A stretch of DNA of 64,000 nt from Mucilaginibacter sp. L294 (GCF_001636615.1 NZ_LGEK01000012.1:31748-95747), one strand, 5' to 3'; counted from the stretch's first letter, positions 8,515 to 17,228 are shown. The notes: a model not told the origin generated them from the sequence alone. A program made the numbers and translations.

Positions 8515-9856
8515 AATAACCCTGCTGTTTGTTGCCATCTCCACCATTGGTTTGGTGCTGCTCAACGCGTCTATATTTTACTTTGTATCTGATTTTAGCT
8601 TTGAGGATTTTTTTAAACGCCTGGAAGCCAGGGTTAACCTTACTGCCGAGACCAATATTCATCCGGATAAAGAATCGGCTGCCTATAAACAAGTACGTAC
8701 CCGCTACCTGGAGAAACTGGCAAACGAACAGGAATACATCATTAAGCTGGATACTACAAGATCGCCCGCGTATAAAAAGGTTGTGAACCTGCCCGATGAG
8801 TTTTATAACAACATCATGGCGAATAAAAAAGCGCGCTATACCGAAACAAACCACTTTTATGCCGGCAGCTTATTTAACATCCACGGCGAAAAATATATTG
8901 TAATAGTTACCGCTAACGATCCGTACGGCTTTAAGGAGCTTGAACAGTTAAAGCATGTGCTGCTTATCATATTTGTAGTATCTATTTTACTTACTTATAT
9001 AGCGGGTAAAATATTCTCATACTACACGGTGCAGCCGGTGCGGAGCATCATTAAAGGCGTAAAAAATATTACAGCTAATAACCTGCATATGCGGTTGGAT
9101 GATGTGCAAGGTAAGGACGAGATAGCCGAACTGATACTTACCTTTAACAATATGCTTACCCGGTTGGAGACCGCCTTTGAAACGCAGAACAATTTTGTAA
9201 GCAACGCCTCGCACGAGCTGCGTACCCCGCTTACCATTATCAGTGGCGAAACACAGCTGCTGCTAAAAGGCAATAAGGTTACCGATGAGGGCATGGCATC
9301 TGTTAAAACCATATTGGCCGAGGCCGAAAAACTGGGCCATATTCTGGCCAGTTTGCTTGGCCTGGCGCAAAGCGGGTTTGATGGAAAAAAACAAAACTGG
9401 CAAAAAATACGGGTTGACGAATTGGTAATGGGCGTTGCCGATTCTGTAAAAAAGATAGACCGTGAAAGTGTGATAGATCTCGATTTTTCGGCCCTGCCGG
9501 ATGATGAGCGTTTGTTATATACTGAAGGTAACAGCAATTTGCTGCAACTGGCGGTAAGTAATATAGTGCTCAACGCCTGCAAATACTCCAACAACCGCCC
9601 GGTGAATGTACAGGTAACGGCGGGCAATGGCCGCATTATGGTTAAAGTTACTGATAAGGGCATAGGCATCCCCGAACATGAGCAACAACACATCTTTGAA
9701 CCCTTCTTCCGTGCATCAAATACAAGTGATTTTCAGGGGCATGGAATAGGCTTGCCGCTTACGCTGAATATTATCCGCCTGCATAAAGGTACTATCGGCA
9801 TCCGGTCGGAAGTGCAGCTGGGTACCGAGATCCAGATCAGCCTGCCGGTAGCGTAA
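8498..9856 (+). CDS. Membrane sensor histidine kinase (HAMP-HisKA-HATPase)
   Basis: 452 residues from the ATG at 8498, which overlaps the regulator stop. Two membrane spans (about residues 5-29 and 150-172) flank a roughly 120-residue extracytoplasmic domain. A HAMP segment follows (TVQPVRSIIKGV). HisKA has SNASHELRTPL with His239 as phospho-acceptor. HATPase has N-box NACKYS, G1 DKGIGIP, F-box FEPFFRAS and G2 GHGIGLPL. It is the cognate kinase of the preceding OmpR-type regulator. The layout is similar to many CusS/ArlS-like kinases; the sensed signal is unknown. Confidence 0.92.
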   Translation: MKLQTKITLLFVAISTIGLVLLNASIFYFVSDFSFEDFFKRLEARVNLTAETNIHPDKESAAYKQVRTRYLEKLANEQEYIIKLDTTRSPAYKKVVNLPDEFYNNIMANKKARYTETNHFYAGSLFNIHGEKYIVIVTANDPYGFKELEQLKHVLLIIFVVSILLTYIAGKIFSYYTVQPVRSIIKGVKNITANNLHMRLDDVQGKDEIAELILTFNNMLTRLETAFETQNNFVSNASHELRTPLTIISGETQLLLKGNKVTDEGMASVKTILAEAEKLGHILASLLGLAQSGFDGKKQNWQKIRVDELVMGVADSVKKIDRESVIDLDFSALPDDERLLYTEGNSNLLQLAVSNIVLNACKYSNNRPVNVQVTAGNGRIMVKVTDKGIGIPEHEQQHIFEPFFRASNTSDFQGHGIGLPLTLNIIRLHKGTIGIRSEVQLGTEIQISLPVA

Positions 9857-9902
9857 TAAAAATACGTAAAAGCTTAAAACATTGGTTATAAGTCATATAT
9901 GA

Positions 9903-9938
9903 GTGTTCACAAGCGTTCACGGCAGTGAACGTGAACAC
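9903..9938. repeat. Palindromic GTTCAC/GTGAAC cluster, copy A
   Basis: GTGTTCAC (9903-9910), GTTCAC (9915-9920), GTGAAC (9925-9930) and GTGAACAC (9931-9938) form a symmetric block, two motifs on each strand. A second block of the same design is at 17127-17160. It could be an operator for a dimeric regulator or a dispersed structural repeat. Confidence 0.7.
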
Positions 9939-9953
9939 TTCACGGGCCTTGAG

Positions 9954-10000
9954 GTCGTTTTTGGGCGTTTAAGGCCGTTTCAGGGCGATTTAAGGCGTGC
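9954..10000 (+). repeat. Array of five degenerate 10-bp units (GGnCGnTTnn)
   Basis: CG dinucleotides fall at 9956, 9966, 9976, 9986 and 9996, each preceded by GG or GGn and mostly followed by TTT. The exact 10-base period places each unit on the same face of the helix. A related array on the other strand is at 17229-17275. Confidence 0.6.
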
Positions 10001-10226
10001 CTTTCCGGTTCTAAAAAGCAGATAGATAACAAAAGTTATTTCAATATTTCGCTCACAGAATAGAGATCTTATAGCCAATTCAACACAGGCTTTCTTATAA
10101 CTTTCTAATAAGTTACTTCAGGTTATTATAAAATCGCTATTCCTGTTCGTTTTATTAATTGATAATCAGTGCGTTAATTACCAAAAAATATTTTACACTC
10201 TAATTAAATTCTAATAAGCCTCTTAA

Positions 10227-10255
10227 TTGCTTTTAATGAGCCCGGGGTAGTATTG
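10227..10255 (+). promoter_or_regulatory. Candidate promoter of the universal-stress-like gene
   Basis: TTG (10227-10229), 18 bases, then TAGTATTG (10248-10255), one mismatch to TAnnTTTG. It ends 43 bases before the ATG at 10299. Confidence 0.4.
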
Positions 10256-10298
10256 CATAAGTAAATAATTAAGGTTTAACCCTAACAAACAAATACTT

Positions 10299-10790
10299 AT
10301 GAAAACCATACTCATCCCAACCGACTACCAGGCATCATCATTAGATTGTATCCACGCCGTTTGCAGGCAATTCAGGGAAGACGACCTGAACCTGGTATTT
10401 GTACACGTTTTTAAACTGACCGATTCGTTCAGTGATATTATTACCCTGAGCCGCCGCAGCCGAGAATACGAAAAGGTAAGCGACGAATTTTACCGGTACT
10501 GCAATGTGCTGCGTGCCCAATATCCGCAGATCCAAAATATTAAGATCGATTTTCTGTATGGCAGCAAACTAAGCATGTTTAAGCATTTTATTGAGGCAAA
10601 CAAGGTAGACCTGGTGCTGAATACCGAAGGCTGCGCGTTCACGCAGATCCACCAGTCGAGCGTAGACCCGGCTTTGCTGATCAAACGCTCGGGGCTGCCG
10701 GTTATTAATGTACCAAAAAATGATTATGCCAGCATGATGCAGCAGCCGGCAACCGCCGTTTATCAACAGGAAGAATTATTAGAAGTGTAA
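10299..10790 (+). CDS. Universal stress protein-like (UspA fold)
   Basis: 163 residues. It starts with MKTILIPTDYQASS, the first strand and Asp/Ser loop of the UspA fold. The region VDLVLNTEG corresponds to the strand before the nucleotide loop, and the end SGLPVINVP matches the last Usp strand. The classical G-2x-G-9x-G-S/T ATP motif is not seen, so ATP binding is doubtful. It is followed 20 bases later by a bestrophin-type channel gene on the same strand, suggesting an operon that may serve envelope or ion stress. The last roughly 25 residues (QQPATAVYQQ) look disordered. Confidence 0.65.
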   Translation: MKTILIPTDYQASSLDCIHAVCRQFREDDLNLVFVHVFKLTDSFSDIITLSRRSREYEKVSDEFYRYCNVLRAQYPQIQNIKIDFLYGSKLSMFKHFIEANKVDLVLNTEGCAFTQIHQSSVDPALLIKRSGLPVINVPKNDYASMMQQPATAVYQQEELLEV

Positions 10791-10810
10791 ACATTAAATA
10801 GCTACCTATT

Positions 10811-11740
10811 ATGTTATTAAAAGAAAATATCCCGGTTAAGTACATCTTCGGGAAAATAAAAAAAGAGGTTATGATGGTTACGGTTTACGCCGTACTGATA
10901 GCCATTATGTACAATAGCTTTCATTTTACACGCATCTCTATCCCTATTGCGGTGCCAACCATTTTGGGTACGGTGATATCGCTGCTGCTGGCCTTTAAAT
11001 CAAACCAGGCGTACGATAGGTGGTGGGAAGCCCGTACAATTTGGGGTGCCATTGTGAATGACTCACGCAGCCTTACCCGCCAGCTGTTAACTTTTGTTGA
11101 TACCCCTTATGCCGAGGACGAGCAGAAGGCCTTTTGCGAGCGGGTAGCAAAACGCCAGATAGCCTGGTGTTATAGCTTAAGCCATCATCTGCGCAGGGAA
11201 AACCCAATGCAAGGGCTGGAACGCCTGCTTTGCGCCGAAGATATTGAGCATGTTAAACGCTATGATAATATCCCGCTGGGTTTGCTGGAGCTGCAAGGCG
11301 CCGACCTGCGTGCAGCCTTTAAACTGGGCTGGATAACCGAGTACCAGCAGGTAGCTATGGACGAAACCCTTACCCGTTTCAGTAATGAGATGGGTGGCTG
11401 CGAGCGTATCAAGAACACGGTGTTCCCGGCTACATACAGCGTTTACATACACTTGTCGGTGTTATTGTTTGTGTTGCTGCTGCCTTTTGGCTTGATAGAG
11501 TTTTTTGGCGTGGTAGAGGTGCCGCTGGTTATCGCGATAGCTTCATCATTTTTCCTGATTGAGAATATGGCCATCCACCTGCAAGATCCATTTGAGAACA
11601 AGCCTACCGATACGCCAACCACCACCATATCCCGCACTATTGAGCGCGATATTAAACAGATGCTGAAAGAGAACTATAAGCAGGAAGAACCCGCTGTTGG
11701 TGCATCATACAACAAAAATAAAGTGTTCTATATCCTATAA
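10811..11740 (+). CDS. Bestrophin-like anion channel (UPF0187)
   Basis: 309 residues, the usual length for bacterial bestrophins. The family's early signature is present: FKSNQAYDRWWEARTIWG around residues 61-78, after two membrane helices. A later hydrophobic pair (VYIHLSVLLFVLLLPFG and a second span near residue 240) is followed by ENMAIHLQDPFENKPTDTP, the conserved C-terminal belt of bestrophins. These proteins form pentameric chloride or cation channels in the inner membrane. It sits 20 bases behind a Usp-like gene and ends at a bidirectional terminator. Confidence 0.88.
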   Translation: MLLKENIPVKYIFGKIKKEVMMVTVYAVLIAIMYNSFHFTRISIPIAVPTILGTVISLLLAFKSNQAYDRWWEARTIWGAIVNDSRSLTRQLLTFVDTPYAEDEQKAFCERVAKRQIAWCYSLSHHLRRENPMQGLERLLCAEDIEHVKRYDNIPLGLLELQGADLRAAFKLGWITEYQQVAMDETLTRFSNEMGGCERIKNTVFPATYSVYIHLSVLLFVLLLPFGLIEFFGVVEVPLVIAIASSFFLIENMAIHLQDPFENKPTDTPTTTISRTIERDIKQMLKENYKQEEPAVGASYNKNKVFYIL

Positions 11741-11768
11741 TTAGTTTTGTTGATTTTGTTTTAATTGA

Positions 11769-11799
11769 AAAGGCCGGTAACATGTGTTATCCGGCCTTT
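11769..11799. terminator. Bidirectional terminator between convergent genes
   Basis: AAAGGCCGG (11769-11777) pairs with CCGGCCTTT (11791-11799), and the inner TAACA/TGTTA extends the stem. It lies between the bestrophin and CotH genes, which face each other. Confidence 0.8.
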
Positions 11800-11843
11800 A
11801 TCGTTTGGAAACGCTACTGGAGCTTCAGCCACGTAGGGCTACT

Positions 11844-13391
11844 TTAATATTTTGCTATCTCCGCATCTATCCATGCAATACGTGTTTTTAGGAAACTTTT
11901 GGCATATGCCACTTCCATATCGTAGTTACCTAATACCACGGCATTTGGCCAAACGTATTTATCCAGTATAGGCCAGGTGGTAAAGTTTTGTTTTTGCGAT
12001 AGCTTCAGATACTCAGCGTTTTCGTCAATATCGGTAAAAATGGCTTCAACCGCAGTATTACGGATCTGGTTCCAGCGTATTTTTATCTTACTCCTGAAGG
12101 TTACGTCCTTAAACAAATTTATCATCCAGGTAGCATCACGTATATACCAGTTGTTAGGGTCTTTTGATACCGAGTAGTCTACGTTACCGCTGCTTAGGTC
12201 AAAATCCCAAACGGGGCCCATACCCAGTTTGCCATTGCGATCTTTAAAGTAAAATATACTGCTAAAATCGCGGCCATCCTGGTTTTTAACTACTTCCTCA
12301 GCAAAAAACCAGTTCATGAACGATTCTACATTAATGTACTTGGCGTAGCCATTTACCGGGTCGTTAGCGTTAGGTGCAAACAGGGCGTCCTCGGTATCCT
12401 GCATGTATTTTGATATGTATTCCAGTTGCTTCGGCGTAATCTCTTCCGGCGATTTAATGGTGAAGGGGAGATTCTTTTTAGTAGCAAACCAGTACTTTTC
12501 ATCCTTTCGCTGGTCAAGCTCTAACAAGTAGCCGCCGGTGAGGGCATCGCCCGCGTTATCGCTGGCTGTCATTTCGGTGATGTTTACGCGGTTCTCGTTT
12601 ACCTCAACCTGGCTGGTCAGCAGGTAATTGCCCAAGGTTACGCCGTTCATCACCACTTCTACAAAGCGGCTTTCGGGTGCAAAATCAGAACCTATCCTGC
12701 GGGCAAACTCCAATGCAATGCGGTTACGCAGCAGGGTTTTATCGTCATAATTGGCAAGCAGTACCCAGTTTTTGGCTGCCGGCATACCCAGCATGGCCGC
12801 CTTGTTATCAAATTTTAAGCGGTATGGCTTTTTAGGGAAATTTGCCCAGGTAGAATTACCACGGCCTTTTATTTTTAGCGTAATGTTTGTTTTTTCCTGC
12901 TCAAAGCGGTTGTTGGCGTCAACCACAAGGCTACCGCTTACATAATCATCCTTAGAGACTACCGGGGCGCTGGTGGTTAAATATAAAATAGGGATACCCG
13001 TAAATGTACTGACCGAAAACTTATAATCGCGTTTGGTGCCTTTGGCAGATGTAAGCGTATAAGTAATGGTTTTACGCAGGTCGACAGCGGTTTGGCCGCT
13101 TACCTGTATGGTATCGTTTTTAGTAACGGTTGAATTTTGGGTGGTAAAAGTTACAACCAGCTTTTTGGTAAGCTTGGTTGGTTGCGGTATGGTTGCCGAG
13201 ATCTGGTCGCCTTTAATCGTGCAAACAATATCGGTAGTAACAACCCCCGGATTTTTTTTGGCCTCAAGCTTTACCGATACAAAATATACGCTATCGGCAG
13301 CTACAACCGGCGGTTTTTTAAGTGTTACTTCTTTTTTACAGGCAGCAACAGTAATTATCAGGAACAGGAATAGTAAATATTTTTTAACCAT
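11844..13391 (-). CDS. CotH kinase family lipoprotein
   Basis: 515 residues. An SPII signal ends at Cys18 (ITVAAC-KK). About 130 residues of beta-rich, Ig-like sequence (DUF5018-like) come first. The CotH domain follows with IKGRGNSTWANFPKKPYRLKF, then NWVLLANYDDKTLLRNRIA, GGYLLELD, and the metal/catalytic region GMGPVWDFDLSSGN. CotH proteins are atypical kinases first known from Bacillus spore coats; in Bacteroidota they are cell-surface lipoproteins of unclear substrate. The gene stands alone, with a terminator shared with the bestrophin gene. Confidence 0.9.
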   Translation of the reverse strand: MVKKYLLFLFLIITVAACKKEVTLKKPPVVAADSVYFVSVKLEAKKNPGVVTTDIVCTIKGDQISATIPQPTKLTKKLVVTFTTQNSTVTKNDTIQVSGQTAVDLRKTITYTLTSAKGTKRDYKFSVSTFTGIPILYLTTSAPVVSKDDYVSGSLVVDANNRFEQEKTNITLKIKGRGNSTWANFPKKPYRLKFDNKAAMLGMPAAKNWVLLANYDDKTLLRNRIALEFARRIGSDFAPESRFVEVVMNGVTLGNYLLTSQVEVNENRVNITEMTASDNAGDALTGGYLLELDQRKDEKYWFATKKNLPFTIKSPEEITPKQLEYISKYMQDTEDALFAPNANDPVNGYAKYINVESFMNWFFAEEVVKNQDGRDFSSIFYFKDRNGKLGMGPVWDFDLSSGNVDYSVSKDPNNWYIRDATWMINLFKDVTFRSKIKIRWNQIRNTAVEAIFTDIDENAEYLKLSQKQNFTTWPILDKYVWPNAVVLGNYDMEVAYAKSFLKTRIAWIDAEIAKY

Positions 13392-13482
13392 AGTAAACTA
13401 AAAAGATCGCGAAGATACTAATTAGCAGTTACTTATAGTTAATAAAATTTCGGAATTACTTTTACAGATGTGCTTGCCTTAC

Positions 13483-13935
13483 CTAATGATATATCTGTTT
13501 TGAGTGATTTAGAAATGATGTTTTGTGGCTATCTGGCATTTTATCAATAAACAAAGTGGGAATTTTAAGACCTTTGGGCCTTTGTTCAATCATGAATTTT
13601 TGATATCTATTACTATCCTCTTTTGTCCAAACCCAAGTACCGATGTCTGAACTGTCTACCCACAAATTATTATCGTCATCTAAATAGAGGTGCCATTTTT
13701 GATAAATGCTTGCATTTTCAGCAGAACGTAATACAGTGTCTGTATGTTGAATGAGCATATATCTTAACAAGCCATTGTCATTATATACACTTAACCTTAG
13801 TTGTTCTTTGTTATTGATGTATGCTCCAAAAGAATCGACATTGCCTTTATTCCAATGTTCATAAACCTTTTCACTGCCTATTCGATTGCACGATAGCATA
13901 ACCATCATCAGTAAAAATAAAAGAGCATTTCTCAT
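13483..13935 (-). CDS. Small lipoprotein of unknown function
   Basis: 150 residues with a short lipoprotein signal (MMVMLSC, Cys16). The rest is soluble, with several Trp and Asp-rich stretches (YLDDDNNLWVDSSD, TWVWTKEDS). I do not recognise a family. Its base composition is more AT-rich than its neighbours. It begins 11 bases downstream of the end of the redox fusion gene on the same strand, so it may be the tail of that operon. Its reading frame is intact and it has a credible ATG and lipobox, so it is probably real. Confidence 0.6.
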   Translation of the reverse strand: MRNALLFLLMMVMLSCNRIGSEKVYEHWNKGNVDSFGAYINNKEQLRLSVYNDNGLLRYMLIQHTDTVLRSAENASIYQKWHLYLDDDNNLWVDSSDIGTWVWTKEDSNRYQKFMIEQRPKGLKIPTLFIDKMPDSHKTSFLNHSKQIYH

Positions 13936-13946
13936 TAGTTAGTTAT

Positions 13947-15605
13947 CTACACCTCGTTTAAATATTTATGTACAAAACTAATGGCCATTGAACCTTCGCC
14001 TACGGCGGATGCAACACGGTTCATGGCGCCGGCACGCACATCGCCTGCGGCAAAAATACCGGGGCAGCTGGTTTCCAGCAGGTAAGGGTCGCGGTTGGCT
14101 TTCCAAACCTTTTCAAAATCGCTGCAAAGGTTAAGGTCGCGGCCGGTTTCTATAAAACCCTTGCCGTTGGTGATAATGTCTTTACAAAGCCAGTCGGTAT
14201 AAGGTTTGGCACCAATAAAAATGTAAAGCGCATCAGCTTCAACGGTTTTGCTTTTATTGGTGTTTAAATCTTGTATCACCAATTGCTGCAGGTTGGTATC
14301 GCCAATGGCTTCGTTTATCTCGCTGCAGGGCATCAGGGTAATGTTGCTTTGCCCGCCTAACTGATCGATAAGGTATGACGACATGGTTTCGGCCAGGCTT
14401 TCCTTGCGGATAAGAATAAACACCTCTTTGGCAAATTTTGACAGGTACATAGCGGCCTGCCCGGCAGAGTTACCCCCGCCTACCACGTACACGTGCTTAT
14501 CCTTGCAGGATGCAGCCTCCGTCATGGCGGCACCATAGTAAATGCCCGCGCCGGTAAATTTATCAATACCGGTGGTGGTGAGCTGGCGATAATCAACCCC
14601 GGTGGTTATGACAACCGCTTTGGTGATCACCTCGGTGCCATCATCCATGATAAGCGTTTTATAATTATCTTTTAGCTTGATCTCTTTTACAGCCTGCGGC
14701 GACAAAAAATCGGTACCAAAACGTGCCGACTGGGTAATAGCCCTGCGCGTAAGGTCGGCACCGCTCAATCCTGCCGGGAAACCCAGGTAATTTTCGATCC
14801 GCGAACTGGTACCCGCCTGCCCGCCGGGTGCTTTCTTTTCTATCAATAAAGTCTTTAACCCTTCTGACGAGCCGTAAACCGAGGCGGCCAAACCCGCAGG
14901 CCCGGCACCGATGATCACCACATCATAAAGCTCATTTTTAACTTCCTGGTTAAGGCCAATTTTAGTGGCAATATCTTTAACAGCCGGGGTTTTTAGCAAA
15001 GTGCCATCGGCAAAAATAATGGCCGGCAGGTCCTTTACCTCCAGGTTGTTTAGTTTGATGGCTTGTTTGGCCTCGTCGGTATTAGCATCCATCCAAAGGT
15101 AGGGCACCAGGTAACCCGATAGAAATTCCTTAATATCGTGCGATTTTGGCGAATACTGGTACCCAATCACCTTTATTCCCCTAAAATCGGGGCGGTAATG
15201 GCCCTGCCAGTCTTCCAGCAGGTCGGTTAAAATGGGGTATAGTTTTTCCTCGGGTGGGTCCCAGGGTTTGGTTAAATAATAATCCAGTTTTACATCGTTA
15301 ATGGCTTTGATGGCTGCATCCGTATCGGCATAAGCGGTTAGTAACACGCGCTTGGCATTCGGGAAAAACTCGGTGGTTTTGCAAAGAAAATCAACCCCCT
15401 CCATTTCGGGCATCCGCTGGTCGCTCAGGAACAGCGCCACCACTTCGCCTTTATTTTTTAGTTCCAGCAGGCTATCCAGCGCCTCTTTTACCGATGCGGT
15501 GCTCAGGATACGGTAATCCTGCCGGTAATGGTTTTTAAGGTCGCGGCTTATGGCGCGCAGTACTTGCTGGTCATCATCAATTACAAATATGATAGGTTGG
15601 TCCAT
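13947..15605 (-). CDS. Fused response regulator/thioredoxin reductase-like oxidoreductase
   Basis: 552 residues in three parts. Residues 1-135 are a receiver domain (IDDD 9-12, Asp62 in LSDQRMP, Thr90, Lys113). Residues about 140-215 resemble a glutaredoxin-like fold (VIGYQYSPKSHDIKEFL, then LPAIIFADG), but SPKS replaces the CPxC pair. Residues about 228-552 are a thioredoxin-reductase-like FAD/NAD(P)H module (IIGAGPAGLAA, APGGQAG, VVGGGNSAGQAA, FAAGDVR). The active-site CxxC expected just before the second Rossmann loop is absent (YYGAAMTEAASC). A phosphorelay apparently controls an enzyme whose usual dithiol is missing, so the electron acceptor is unknown. It lies 9 bases after the sensor kinase gene, clearly one operon. 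Confidence 0.88.
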   Translation of the reverse strand: MDQPIIFVIDDDQQVLRAISRDLKNHYRQDYRILSTASVKEALDSLLELKNKGEVVALFLSDQRMPEMEGVDFLCKTTEFFPNAKRVLLTAYADTDAAIKAINDVKLDYYLTKPWDPPEEKLYPILTDLLEDWQGHYRPDFRGIKVIGYQYSPKSHDIKEFLSGYLVPYLWMDANTDEAKQAIKLNNLEVKDLPAIIFADGTLLKTPAVKDIATKIGLNQEVKNELYDVVIIGAGPAGLAASVYGSSEGLKTLLIEKKAPGGQAGTSSRIENYLGFPAGLSGADLTRRAITQSARFGTDFLSPQAVKEIKLKDNYKTLIMDDGTEVITKAVVITTGVDYRQLTTTGIDKFTGAGIYYGAAMTEAASCKDKHVYVVGGGNSAGQAAMYLSKFAKEVFILIRKESLAETMSSYLIDQLGGQSNITLMPCSEINEAIGDTNLQQLVIQDLNTNKSKTVEADALYIFIGAKPYTDWLCKDIITNGKGFIETGRDLNLCSDFEKVWKANRDPYLLETSCPGIFAAGDVRAGAMNRVASAVGEGSMAISFVHKYLNEV

Positions 15606-15614
15606 GTTGTTGTC

Positions 15615-17015
15615 TTAGTTATCTGTTAGGGGGAAACAAACGGTAAATTCGGTATTGCCGGGTACCGAGGTCACTTTTACGGTGCCATTATGCTGGCGGA
15701 TGATGCGGGTAACTACATCCAGCCCAAGGCCGGTGCCTTTGCCCATATCCTTGGTGGTAAAAAACGGATCAAACACCCGCGACTGGATATCCTCGGGGAT
15801 GCCGGGGCCATTATCCTTGATGTAAACACATACAAAATGCCTGTCCAACTGGGTGCGGATCTCCAGTATGCCGTTGCCGTTCGGTTCCATGGCATCAATG
15901 GCGTTGTCGATAATGTTTGTCCATACCTGGTTTAGCTCACCCGCAAGGGCTTTTACCTGCGGCAGGTTCAGGTCGAAATCCTCTACCACCTGTATGTTGC
16001 CTTTGCGCATTTTGTAGTTGAGCATGGTAAGCGTATTGCGGATACCGGCATGGATATCCAGCAGTTGCTTATCGGTGTCCCTGTCCATATGGGTGAAGGT
16101 TTTTACCGAGCTCACCAACTCCGAAATACGGGTTGACGACTCCCGGATATCCGACACCATTTTTTCCTGCAGCAGGTAGTTGTTCATCCAGGCTAACACC
16201 ACATCCAATTGCGGCGAGGGTGTGCAGCTATGCAGGTGCTCCAGATCGGCGGGGGCGAAGCTGAACTCGGCGAAGTTCTCGGCAATTTCATAATCCTTAA
16301 TACCGTGTTCGGTTAGCCAGTCGGCAAGGTCATCTTCCGCGTCGGCGCGCTGCATCATGTTAAGCACGGGGCGGTCGGTTTGCTGGGTTTTGCTGATCAG
16401 GATCTGGTTTATCTTATCCAGTTTTTCGGGGGCGATATTGAGCGCGGCCACCTCTTTAAACAGCACCGGCAGGCGTTTTACCTGGTCGTGCAGCAGGGAA
16501 GCACCGCGGCTGATAGCTGATGCCGGGTTATTCAGCTCATGCGCCAAACCTGCGGATAGCTTACCCAGGGCAAACATTTTTTCGTTTTGCTGCTGCTGCG
16601 AGGTAAAATCGCGCACGCGGCTGGTCATGGTGTGTACCATGGCGGCGGTAAGCTCGTAATGCAGTTTTATGCCCTCGTGGATCTTATCCTTAAAAACCCT
16701 CAGCATGCGGCATTTTTCGATGCACTCGCCGTAACCAAAGGTATTGGTAGCGCGACTGAAAGGCAAATAACCGGTAATAGCCTGCGGTTTTATCACAAAT
16801 ATCTCCCTTAGCTTGCCGTTTTGCTCGGCGCAAACGCGGATGCGGCCTTCTATAGTAATGAGGGTTTTATCCAGCGGATCGCCTTTTTCAAAAACGCGGG
16901 TACCTTCCTCCACTTCCATGGTTTCGCCGTTGGCCAGCAGCCATTCCAACTGCTCGTCGGGTACGGTTTGCAGGGCGGGGATGGCCTTTAATTCGTCTAA
17001 GGTTACGTTCTTCAT
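15615..17015 (-). CDS. Cyclic-nucleotide-binding-domain sensor histidine kinase
   Basis: 466 residues from the ATG at 17015; a longer reading from 17039 would need a TTG and adds no conserved residues. Residues 1-125 form a CAP-type cyclic nucleotide-binding fold (VEEGTRVFEKGDPLDKTLITIEG) used as sensor. A coiled coil leads to a HisKA-type domain with LAHELNNPASAI (His159), and HATPase motifs NIIDNAIDAM, DNGPGIP and GKGTGLGLDVV complete a soluble kinase. No membrane span is seen. It precedes the receiver/redox fusion by 9 bases, and the pair most likely forms one phosphotransfer circuit linked to redox or nucleotide state. Confidence 0.9.
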   Translation of the reverse strand: MKNVTLDELKAIPALQTVPDEQLEWLLANGETMEVEEGTRVFEKGDPLDKTLITIEGRIRVCAEQNGKLREIFVIKPQAITGYLPFSRATNTFGYGECIEKCRMLRVFKDKIHEGIKLHYELTAAMVHTMTSRVRDFTSQQQQNEKMFALGKLSAGLAHELNNPASAISRGASLLHDQVKRLPVLFKEVAALNIAPEKLDKINQILISKTQQTDRPVLNMMQRADAEDDLADWLTEHGIKDYEIAENFAEFSFAPADLEHLHSCTPSPQLDVVLAWMNNYLLQEKMVSDIRESSTRISELVSSVKTFTHMDRDTDKQLLDIHAGIRNTLTMLNYKMRKGNIQVVEDFDLNLPQVKALAGELNQVWTNIIDNAIDAMEPNGNGILEIRTQLDRHFVCVYIKDNGPGIPEDIQSRVFDPFFTTKDMGKGTGLGLDVVTRIIRQHNGTVKVTSVPGNTEFTVCFPLTDN

Positions 17016-17126
17016 GGCGCAGGGTGAAATGTTATACAATTATAATGGTAATTACGGATTGCGGCAAACAAGAAAAGGGGAAGCAACCAAAAGTTAGCGG
17101 TTAATAAATGTCAGTTATACGGTTTT

Positions 17127-17160
17127 GTTCACGTTCACACCACGTGAACACCGTGAACAC
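17127..17160. repeat. Palindromic GTTCAC/GTGAAC cluster, copy B
   Basis: GTTCAC (17127-17132) and GTTCAC (17133-17138) are followed by GTGAAC (17144-17149) and GTGAACAC (17153-17160). This is the same four-motif symmetric design as at 9903-9938 with spacings 0, 5 and 3, and it lies upstream of the redox kinase operon. Confidence 0.7.
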
Positions 17161-17228
17161 TTGTTAGTAATTGATAATGAGTTAATTGCGTTTTGACTTG
17201 ATATAACAAAACATACACCGTTTTCAAA

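Larger units (their letters stand above)
9857..10298. other. 442-bp intergenic region with GTTCAC palindrome cluster and 10-bp phased array
   Basis: No gene is visible here. The region holds the palindromic GTTCAC/GTGAAC cluster (9903-9938), a five-unit array with a CG step every 10 bases (9954-10000), an AT-rich stretch with no clear structure, and a candidate promoter (10227-10255) for the following stress-protein gene. Confidence 0.7.

Noticed and set aside
9954..10000. Possible CRISPR-like array
   Set aside because: Units are 10 bases long and contiguous, without spacers, and no cas genes are near. The same holds for 17229-17275.
16998..17039. Longer N-terminus of the cyclic-nucleotide kinase from 17039
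   Set aside because: It needs a TTG start and adds eight nonconserved residues; the ATG at 17015 fits the domain start.
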